DNA of 22,508 nt from assembly GCA_003218525.1 (NCBI GenBank), contig QHNU01000067.1:597-23104 (forward strand), in the 5' to 3' direction. Shown here piece after piece: positions 7,267 through 13,603 of the stretch (within the stretch, counting starts at the first letter, position 1; every line of letters starts with the position of its first letter). The stretch comes from Verrucomicrobiota bacterium (GTDB lineage: Bacteria; Verrucomicrobiota; Verrucomicrobiia; Chthoniobacterales; UBA10450). Position numbers and translations under genes: made by a program. The notes under the pieces were generated by a model. The model was not told the origin of the DNA. It searched no databases and saw only the letters and a list, made by a program, of their open reading frames with translations.

Positions 7267-8400
7267 TTACGCATCAGTCGGATTTTTCTCAACCTCGCCA
7301 CCCCTGTCCTGTGTCGCCACTTTCACGCGCACGGTGCCGCCGCGGAAATGAAGATCACGCTGCGGGTAGGGAATCTCAATCCCGCGTTCCTTGAATTTCT
7401 TAGCAATCGCGAAATTGAGATCACTGCGGAAACGGCGAGGTCGGTTACTCATTTCCTGACTCCAGACAACAAGCTCGAAATCAATCGAGCTTTCTCCGAA
7501 TTTATTGAGGAATACGTTCGGTTTTGGCTCCGCCAACGCGTTCGAATTCTCATGGGCGACTTGCACCAGCGCTTCGCATACTTCATCCAAGTTGCTTCCA
7601 TAGGCGACAGAGACCGGGATTCGAAATCGCACCCGTGGGTCGCCGTAAGTCCAGTTCGTCACCGGTGAATCGATGAACTTCGTGTTCGGCACGATCATCG
7701 CAATGTTGTCGTTGGTGAGAATGACCGTGCTGCGTGCCCGAATTTGCTGGACTTGACCAGCAATGCCCGCGACCTCGACCCGGTCGCCGATGGTAATCGG
7801 TCGCTCCGCCAAAATCACCAGGCCGCTGATGAAATTGCTGGCAATATTCTGCAGCCCGAAACCGACCCCGACGCCGACTGCACCGGCGAAAACAGTCAGC
7901 GTGCCGAGATGAATTCCGGCATTATCAAGGACGATAAAAACGCCGACCACCAGCACGATATTGCTGATGATTTGGGAAATGGCGTATTGGAGCGAGCGAT
8001 CCAACCCGCTGTTGGCGAGGAAGCGGTTGAAGAGAAATGATTTCGTTCGCGACGAGATCCAAAAAACCGCGAGTAGCAGACCGACCAGCAGAAAAATTTG
8101 GATCAAGGTCAGCGAAATAGCTGGAAGCGGCTGATTCCATGCTAGGGGAAGACCGGCAGTGTTGACCGCAGTGACGGTAAAAAAGATAACTGCGGCCGAG
8201 CTGAGGACAGTTGCGATGACGGAGACAAAATTTTTGCCGAGCTTCAGACGCGTTAACAAGCGCCGGAACGCCTCGCTTTGAAATATTTTCGCCAGAAACA
8301 ACCCGCATCCGAACAGCAGGACGAACCCGAGCAGACCGGCGGCCGTAACATAATTTCCGCCGATGCGAAACAATGGATTTTCCGAAAACGGTATGCGCAC
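7267..8400 (-). CDS. Mechanosensitive ion channel, MscS family
   Basis: The 377-residue membrane protein has about five helices, two more than E. coli MscS. The pore-lining helix is visible as A-V-G-V-G-V-G-F-G-L-Q-N-I-A-S-N-F-I-S-G, followed by the beta domain start I-T-I-G-D-R-V-E-V and the cytoplasmic alpha/beta cage with V-P-N-T-K-F-I. The Gly/Ala packing and the Q-N-x2-S/A-N motif are diagnostic of MscS channels, which release osmolytes on hypo-osmotic shock. The GTG start at 8400 is the only one possible, since an in-frame TAA lies two codons upstream. It lies 30 bp before the acyltransferase pair and just downstream of the acpP terminator, so it probably opens the operon. Confidence 0.93.
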   Translation of the reverse strand: MRIPFSENPLFRIGGNYVTAAGLLGFVLLFGCGLFLAKIFQSEAFRRLLTRLKLGKNFVSVIATVLSSAAVIFFTVTAVNTAGLPLAWNQPLPAISLTLIQIFLLVGLLLAVFWISSRTKSFLFNRFLANSGLDRSLQYAISQIISNIVLVVGVFIVLDNAGIHLGTLTVFAGAVGVGVGFGLQNIASNFISGLVILAERPITIGDRVEVAGIAGQVQQIRARSTVILTNDNIAMIVPNTKFIDSPVTNWTYGDPRVRFRIPVSVAYGSNLDEVCEALVQVAHENSNALAEPKPNVFLNKFGESSIDFELVVWSQEMSNRPRRFRSDLNFAIAKKFKERGIEIPYPQRDLHFRGGTVRVKVATQDRGGEVEKNPTDA

Positions 8401-8431
8401 GGATTAATGATCGAACCTCAGGGCTCGATTC

Positions 8432-8466
8432 AAAAATGAAAAACACGCCCCACGTCGGTCTGGGGC
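8432..8466 (-). terminator. Intrinsic terminator of acpP
   Basis: Read on the minus strand, GCCCCA (8466-8461) and TGGGGC (8452-8447) form a 6-bp GC-rich stem with an 8-nt loop. This is followed by the T-rich tail GTGTTTTTCATTTTT (8446-8432). It lies 20 bp downstream of the acpP stop and 32 bp before the GTG of the channel gene, so it separates the two units. Confidence 0.75.
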
Positions 8467-8485
8467 AAGCCGCGGAGCCCGCCCG

Positions 8486-8734
8486 TTAATGTTGTTTGGC
8501 GCGCTCTTCGATGTATTTGACGACGTCGCCAACGGTCTGCAATTTTTCGGCGTCTTCATCCGGGACTTCGACCGAAAACTCTTCTTCGAACGCCATCACC
8601 AGTTCGACGATATCAAGGGAATCGGCTCCCAAATCTTCGATAAAAGAGGCTTGAGGTGTGACCTGTTCGGGATTGACGCCGAGCTGCTCGACGATGATGT
8701 CCTTAACCTTCTCTTCGATTGATTTGTCGGCCAT
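8486..8734 (-). CDS. acpP: Acyl carrier protein
   Basis: The 82-residue acidic protein carries growing acyl chains on a 4'-phosphopantetheine arm during fatty-acid synthesis. The attachment site is Ser39 in the canonical D-L-G-A-D-S-L-D-I-V-E-L motif, followed by M-A-F-E-E-E-F and I-P/V-P-D-E-D-A-E-K-L, as in nearly all bacterial AcpP. Length and start (ATG 8734) are typical. It stands alone with its own terminator rather than in the usual fabD-fabG-acpP-fabF cluster, so it is probably one of the housekeeping or accessory copies in the genome. Confidence 0.96.
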   Translation of the reverse strand: MADKSIEEKVKDIIVEQLGVNPEQVTPQASFIEDLGADSLDIVELVMAFEEEFSVEVPDEDAEKLQTVGDVVKYIEERAKQH

Positions 8735-8805
8735 AAGTTCGGGTTTCTGCGCCGACCCGCCTACTACGGGCCGAACAGGATGGCAAGTAAATCAATTCGT
8801 ATTGT

Positions 8806-8811
8806 TGTCAA
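8806..8811 (-). promoter_or_regulatory. Candidate -35 element of the acpP promoter
   Basis: The minus strand reads a perfect TTGACA at 8811-8806, about 72 bp before the acpP ATG, inside the divergent gap shared with the next plus-strand gene. A matching -10 box is weak: TTTACT (8791-8786) is only 14 bp away. The call therefore rests mostly on the -35 hexamer. Confidence 0.25.
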
Positions 8812-8889
8812 TCAATTTCCGGCCACGGGGCGGCCCTGGGTTTTTCTGGTACTGTTTTACTTCTCAAGCCGATGCGGTAGAGGAAGAAT

Positions 8890-10515
8890 GTGCCATCGGA
8901 TGGCAGCTCACCGCTCGATCTGATTGATCTCAGATTATTGCCCGCCTGGGTCAAGGAACCGGAAGCGGTACCGCGTTACGCCGATTACGACGGCCCGGAA
9001 GAAACGGAGCGGGCGCAGGCGCGTGGCTCAACCGATCGACCTGTTCGTCACGGCAGCCGTCATCGCGATCGATCGCATGCCGGGCCCGAACGTCACGACC
9101 GAGACCGACCCGGCCGCAGGTCGCCGGGTCACCAGCAACGAGCAAAAACCGAATCGGGTAAACGCGATTTCAGACCAAAAGCCGAAGTTGCTGGTCCGGT
9201 GCTTTTGCCGTGGATTGATGTTCGTTTTCTACCGCAAACGGTCGCATTCGAAAATGTTGCTGCCCAAATCAAAGCCGGGACCGCGGCTTATTCCGTTTAT
9301 GCTTTAGCGCGATTATTCTTGCAGAAACCGGAGCGTTACCTCGTCCGCATCGCGGTCAAAGGCGACAACACTTTGTTTTGGTTGGCTGACTCAAGCGTGA
9401 TTGCGACCGATCGCGCAGACCTCGAGACCGTCGCGTTTCCGGCGATGAAGGGTGAGTATTACCGAAGCGAGGTAACCCTGAACGAACCAGTGAAGGGAAA
9501 TTTTACCAGTGTTGCCCGCGAGCGAACCAGCGGTACCCTTCTCGGCCCGACTAATCATCACAGTTATCAGCCGCAACTTCGCCGGCTTTACGAGCAGCGC
9601 TTCAGCCGCCGGATGGATTTCCCCGAATTTCAGCGAAAGATCGAAATTGTGAATGATCCGCTCTTGGTAGAAAAATGGAAAGAAGATGCTCGTAAAGTCA
9701 CCACCTTCACGACCCTGAGGGAGGAACCGGTGCGTGCATTTAGCACTGAAGCCGAAGCTGAGCGGCATTTTCGGGAAAAATATCTGCCATCGTTGATTAC
9801 CGAAGTGCGCGAAGTAGTGATCGATGGTCTTTCTAGTCGCAGCCTGCGTGATCGCCGGATCGCGCATACGATCGAAAACGCCTGGGCCGCGGAAATGCGG
9901 TCACCGTCAAACATGATGCAGGAACTCGCGGGAAAATTCCGGGCCTCGGGATTGCAAATCTTTCGCCATCGAAAGGGAATGCTTTTCGTTTCACCGATTC
10001 GGCCCCGGCCCATTGAAGAGACAGCGGTTTCCGACTCCGTCCGGTTGATCCTCGAAACGGTGAAAGCGTCGGCCCGAATCAATCGGAAAGATCTCGCCGA
10101 AAAACTGATACCGTCTGATCTGAAAAGCGATCCAGAGGAAAAGATGAAACTGGCGCTGGCTGCGGAGTTACGCTGGCTGATTCGCGATGGTCACATTGTC
10201 GAATTTAACGACGGCGCACTCGATTTGCCACGAGTGAAGGCGGTCGCTCCAACCGCAACGGCAGAAAACACGACCGAGTCTTCTGCTGTCTCCTCAACGC
10301 CGACCGAAGACACAGCGATCGATTCCAGCCAGGCTGTGCCAGAGCAGGCTTCCGCTTCGGTTCCCTCCGTTCAGGATGAGCGTTTCGAAAGTGCTGATAT
10401 CACTGCGGCAGAGATTCATTCCTCCGTTGCTTCGCGCCACGCCGAGGGTTGCGAAACCGACAAAGTTGGAGCAGCCGATGGCAATGACCCGCCCTCGGCT
10501 GAAACAGCGACGTAG
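8890..10515 (+). CDS. Conserved-looking hypothetical protein, Arg-rich, possible C-terminal winged helix
   Basis: I do not recognise this 541-residue protein. It begins with a compact segment L-I-D-L-R-L-L-P-A-W-V-K-E-P. Residues ~41-98 are low-complexity and rich in Arg, His, Asp and Gly (for example R-H-G-S-R-H-R-D-R-S-H), resembling nucleic-acid-binding linkers. A globular region (~105-375) opens with W-I-D-V-R-F-L-P, which echoes the N-terminal L-I-D-L-R-L-L-P. Residues ~381-450 alternate helices and strands like a winged helix (V-R-L-I-L-E-T-V ... L-A-E-K-L-I ... E-L-R-W-L-I-R-D-G-H-I-V-E-F). The tail (~451-541) is Ala/Thr/Ser/Glu-rich and likely disordered. The GTG start at 8890 has AGGAAG just upstream. 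A nucleic-acid-binding role is inference only. Confidence 0.75.
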   Translation: MPSDGSSPLDLIDLRLLPAWVKEPEAVPRYADYDGPEETERAQARGSTDRPVRHGSRHRDRSHAGPERHDRDRPGRRSPGHQQRAKTESGKRDFRPKAEVAGPVLLPWIDVRFLPQTVAFENVAAQIKAGTAAYSVYALARLFLQKPERYLVRIAVKGDNTLFWLADSSVIATDRADLETVAFPAMKGEYYRSEVTLNEPVKGNFTSVARERTSGTLLGPTNHHSYQPQLRRLYEQRFSRRMDFPEFQRKIEIVNDPLLVEKWKEDARKVTTFTTLREEPVRAFSTEAEAERHFREKYLPSLITEVREVVIDGLSSRSLRDRRIAHTIENAWAAEMRSPSNMMQELAGKFRASGLQIFRHRKGMLFVSPIRPRPIEETAVSDSVRLILETVKASARINRKDLAEKLIPSDLKSDPEEKMKLALAAELRWLIRDGHIVEFNDGALDLPRVKAVAPTATAENTTESSAVSSTPTEDTAIDSSQAVPEQASASVPSVQDERFESADITAAEIHSSVASRHAEGCETDKVGAADGNDPPSAETAT

Positions 10516-10547
10516 TTTATTCGGCCGACTACTTTAAGCGGAGGATT

Positions 10548-10595
10548 GGTAGGGCGAGACTCCGTCGAGCCGGCTCCGCGGAGCGTCGCGCTACC
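10548..10595. repeat. 48-bp near-perfect palindrome (REP-like)
   Basis: GGTAG at 10548-10552 pairs with CTACC at 10591-10595. The two 24-nt halves match at 19 of 24 positions, with the centre at GAGCC/GGCTC. It lies between the convergent ends of the Arg-rich protein gene and rpmB, where it could act as a bidirectional transcription end or mRNA-stability hairpin. The remainder of the 10516-10672 gap shows nothing else I can support. Confidence 0.7.
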
Positions 10596-10672
10596 GATCC
10601 AGGCAACCGGCGCGATGAATTTTCGACTTCAAGAGCGTCAAATGTATCGAGCCTCCTGGACCAGTCTGGCTT

Positions 10673-10942
10673 CTAAGCCGCGATGACGCCCGCTCTTTTC
10701 AATGCGCGATAAGCGCCGTGCTTATTGATCGTCTTTAATCCGCGCGCTGTCACTCGAATCCGCACAAACTTTTTTAATTCTGGAACCCAGATGCGGTGTT
10801 CGTGCAGATTCGGTCGAAATTCCCGTGGCACATTTTTTGTGACGTGGCGGCCAACGCCCCCTTTTTTCTTCGCCATACCGCGGCGATGGATCACACTGCC
10901 GCGGCTGACGCGTGAACCAGTGATGCTACAGACTTTTGACAT
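10673..10942 (-). CDS. rpmB: 50S ribosomal protein L28
   Basis: The 89-residue basic protein is a structural component of the large ribosomal subunit. It begins M-S-K-V-C-S-I-T-G-S-R-V-S-R-G, the L28 N-terminus, then R-G-M-A-K-K-K-G-G-V-G-R-H-V-T, R-E-F-R-P-N-L and V-P-E-L-K-K-F-V-R-I-R-V-T-A-R-G-L-K-T-I-N-K. The A-K-K-K-G-x-G insertion matches the chlamydial/verrucomicrobial style of L28 rather than the proteobacterial one. The open frame extends far upstream to 11569, but that part is antisense to the next gene; ATG 10942 is the only start that fits the family. It is not followed by rpmG here, unlike in many bacteria. Confidence 0.95.
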   Translation of the reverse strand: MSKVCSITGSRVSRGSVIHRRGMAKKKGGVGRHVTKNVPREFRPNLHEHRIWVPELKKFVRIRVTARGLKTINKHGAYRALKRAGVIAA

Positions 10943-11047
10943 AACCGAAAAAGTGGTGCGTAAGGTGGTTCTGAGACCTGTGACGGTCAAGCGATTCTTG
11001 AACGGCGACAGCGGGTTGCGGTCAAAGCTTTTCATTATTCGCGGCCT

Positions 11048-12088
11048 ATGACTCGAAACGGTAATCGAAAGTTGCGAATCGGGTTGGTCGGCGCGGGAGC
11101 GATCGTGCGGACGCGGCATTTGCCGGGTCTGCAAAAGCGATCCGACGTGGAGATCGTCGCGGTCTCGAATTCGACCTATGAGAGTTCGGAAAAGTTTTCG
11201 CGGGAATGCGTGCCCGAAGCCGTGCCGATGCAAAATTGGCCGGAGCTGGTCGCTTTGCCCGACATCGACATCATCTGGATCGGGACACCGCCCTACATGC
11301 ACTCGGCCGTGACGATTTCGGCGCTGGAAGCGGGAAAACACGTTTTCTGCCAGGCGCGAATGGCGAATGATCGTGCCGAAGCGGAGGAAATGCTGGCGAC
11401 CTCGCGCCGCTTCCCCCATCTCGTGACAATGATTTGTCCGCCACCCTATGGGATGCGTGGCGATTTGGTCGTAAAACGGTTGCTGGCCGAAGATCACATC
11501 GGCGAACCGCATACGATTCGGCTGCAGAGCTTTCACGGAAACTATTTGGATCCGAACGCACCGGCTCATTGGCGCCAGCGCATCGAGCTCAGTGGGTTAA
11601 ACGTTCTGAGTCTCGGAATTTATGTTGAAGTTCTGAATCGCTGGTTTGGAGATATTGACGGCGTTTTTGCTCGCGGAAGAATTCTTTATCCGGATCGCCA
11701 AGGCTACAATGTGATCATACCCGATGCACTCTCAGTCCTGTGTAGTTTCGCGAATGGCGCCGAAGGCGCGCTCGAATTCAGTGGAATCCACGCCCAGGCC
11801 ACCGGCGACCGAATGGAGGTCTATGGTTCGGCGGGGACTTTGGTTTACGATTTTACAGCCGACACCGTTCACGCGGCGCGCCTGGGTGATCGCGCCCTGC
11901 ACGAGGTGGAAATTCCAAGGGAGCTTGCGCGGGAATGGTCAGTCGAAGATGATTTTCTGAACGCGGTAAAATCGGGCGGCGAATTGCGGCCGCATCCTTC
12001 ATTTGAGGATGGCGTTCGTTACATGCGCGTCGTCCAAGCCGTCGCAGATTCTCGCGCGCGTAACGAGTGGGTTTCGATCAAGAGCTAG
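11048..12088 (+). CDS. Gfo/Idh/MocA-family oxidoreductase-like protein lacking the EKP motif
   Basis: The 346-residue protein has an N-terminal Rossmann fold with I-G-L-V-G-A-G-A-I-V (11-20) and the I-G-T-P-P-x2-M-H segment (78-85), followed by the alpha/beta substrate-binding domain. Members are NAD(P)-dependent dehydrogenases of sugars, inositols and related compounds. After A-G-K-H-V-F-C, where most members have E-K-P, this protein has Q102-A-R104; the catalytic lysine is thus replaced. A later R-x-E-L-S-G-L-N-V-L-S-L-G-I-Y segment replaces the usual G-G-x3-D-x-G-x-H-x-x-D pattern, so the second catalytic block is also altered. It may be non-catalytic, sensory, or use different chemistry. 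It is divergent from rpmB (105-bp gap) and convergent with mgtE (9-bp gap). Confidence 0.88.
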   Translation: MTRNGNRKLRIGLVGAGAIVRTRHLPGLQKRSDVEIVAVSNSTYESSEKFSRECVPEAVPMQNWPELVALPDIDIIWIGTPPYMHSAVTISALEAGKHVFCQARMANDRAEAEEMLATSRRFPHLVTMICPPPYGMRGDLVVKRLLAEDHIGEPHTIRLQSFHGNYLDPNAPAHWRQRIELSGLNVLSLGIYVEVLNRWFGDIDGVFARGRILYPDRQGYNVIIPDALSVLCSFANGAEGALEFSGIHAQATGDRMEVYGSAGTLVYDFTADTVHAARLGDRALHEVEIPRELAREWSVEDDFLNAVKSGGELRPHPSFEDGVRYMRVVQAVADSRARNEWVSIKS

Positions 12089-12097
12089 CCGGTTCAG

Positions 12098-13480
12098 TTA
12101 TAGCAGCGTGCCGCGAAGGATGAACAAGGCCACGTTGAAATAAATAACTAATCCGGTCACATCGACCAGCGTCGCCACGAATGGGGCGGATGATGCCGCT
12201 GGATCGAGCCCGCAACGACGCAATAGAAATGGAAGCATCGCCCCGCTCAGAGTGCCCCACAACACAACTCCCACAAGCGCCGCACCAACCGTGAAAGCGA
12301 CCAGCCAGTGATACTTGCCATAGTCAAAAATGTGCAAGTATTGCCATAGCGTGATGCGGAAAAACCCAATGGTTCCAAGAATGAACCCGAGGGAAATTCC
12401 CGAGAGTAATTCCTTTCGGACGACCCGAAACCAGTCCCGCAACCGCAATTCGCCGAGAGCCATTGCGCGGATCACGAGTGTGGTAGCTTGCGATCCGGAA
12501 TTGCCGCCACTGGAAATAATCAGGGGCAAAAACATGGCAAGGATCGCCGCCTTTTCTATCTCGCTGTTATAACCCTGCATGGCGGTGGCGGTCAGCATTT
12601 CACCGAGAAATAGAATGATCAACCAGGTGGCTCGTTTCTTTACCATTCGAAGGAGCGGAATCGTCGTGTAGGGCTCGTCCAGCGCTTCCATGCCACCGAG
12701 TTTCTGGATGTCTTCCGTCGCTTGCTCCTCAGCGACGTCAAGCATGTCATCGCTCGTCACAATTCCGACAAGCACGTTATTAGAATCCACCACCGGCAAA
12801 GCGGCGCGGTCGTACTTCCGGAAGGCGTTCAGCGCTTCTTCCTGCGAATCATTCACTTTGAGTGCGACGAATGTCCGATCGCGGATGTCGCTGACCTTTG
12901 TGCTCAAGGGCTTGAGCAAGAACTCCCTAATCCGTAAGTCGTCGATCAGTTTGCCGCGCTCATCCACCACGTAAATGACATTGAGCGTTTCGCTGTCCCG
13001 CCCGTGTTCGCGCACGTAATCCAGCACCTCCTTGACCGTCCAATGTTCACGGACCGCGACAAAATCCGGGGTCATCAAACGGCCGACACTTCCTTCCGGA
13101 TAGCCGAGTAGCGACTGGGCAACTTTCCGTTCCTCCGGAGTCAGCAGCTGGATCAATTGCCGCGCCGCGGCACTGGGTAATTCCTCCAACAACGCCGTCC
13201 GGTCATCGGGCGACATTTCATTCAAAATGGCAACGACCTGCTCGTGTGCCATCGCGCGCAGAAGTTGTTGCTGCGCGTCGATGTCCAAATACTCAAAAAC
13301 ATCGGCCGCCAGCGCAGCCCGAAGAACCCGGAAAATGATCACCTGATCGTCCTCGGGCATATCGAGGATCACTTCGGCGACATCGGCTGGCGGCCAATCG
13401 GAAAAAAGTTCGCGCAGCCCGGTGAAGTCGCGGGCCCTGATCAGACTTTGGATTTCTGGGATAAGGATTTTGCCAACCAT
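12098..13480 (-). CDS. mgtE: Magnesium transporter MgtE
   Basis: The 460-residue product has full MgtE architecture. The N-terminal superhelical domain is ~1-130 (A-D-V-A-E-V-I-L-D-M-P, L-L-E-E-L-P). Two CBS domains span ~137-260, with G-R-L-M-T-P-D-F-V at the first and A-L-P-V-V-D and V-G-I-V-T-S-D-D-M at the second. Five transmembrane helices follow (~285-460). The pore signature S-S-G-G-N-S-G-S-Q-A-T-T-L-V-I-R is present, and D440 in A-T-L-V-D-V-T-G corresponds to the Mg-binding aspartate of helix 5. The CBS and N domains close the channel when cytosolic Mg is high. The upstream gap to the divergent fadJ is only 123 bp, too short to hold a typical M-box riboswitch. Confidence 0.96.
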   Translation of the reverse strand: MVGKILIPEIQSLIRARDFTGLRELFSDWPPADVAEVILDMPEDDQVIIFRVLRAALAADVFEYLDIDAQQQLLRAMAHEQVVAILNEMSPDDRTALLEELPSAAARQLIQLLTPEERKVAQSLLGYPEGSVGRLMTPDFVAVREHWTVKEVLDYVREHGRDSETLNVIYVVDERGKLIDDLRIREFLLKPLSTKVSDIRDRTFVALKVNDSQEEALNAFRKYDRAALPVVDSNNVLVGIVTSDDMLDVAEEQATEDIQKLGGMEALDEPYTTIPLLRMVKKRATWLIILFLGEMLTATAMQGYNSEIEKAAILAMFLPLIISSGGNSGSQATTLVIRAMALGELRLRDWFRVVRKELLSGISLGFILGTIGFFRITLWQYLHIFDYGKYHWLVAFTVGAALVGVVLWGTLSGAMLPFLLRRCGLDPAASSAPFVATLVDVTGLVIYFNVALFILRGTLL

Positions 13481-13603
13481 AAGGAGCTAATCCGGTTCGT
13501 GTTTGCGCGAGAGCCGGACGTTTGTAGCACTGCGTCCGCAGAGGCGCAATGGCACGAAGCAATTCAGCAACTACAACTTGGATTTTGTAGGGAACGGGAC
13601 AAT

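Noticed and set aside
8924..9307. Basic plus-strand ORF overlapping the Arg-rich protein gene
   Set aside because: It is a shadow frame of an Arg-codon-rich stretch; the longer frame has continuous coding character and a better ribosome site.
10943..11569. Long minus-strand upstream extension of the rpmB frame
   Set aside because: It is antisense to the Gfo/Idh/MocA gene, has Arg/His-rich shadow composition, and L28 has a clear start at 10942.
13244..13603. Upstream extension of the fadJ frame
   Set aside because: It lies antisense to mgtE and across the divergent gap; the family begins at about 13604.
13481..13603. Possible magnesium riboswitch ahead of mgtE
   Set aside because: The gap is only 123 bp and shared with fadJ; no M-box-like helices or terminator/antiterminator pair could be seen.
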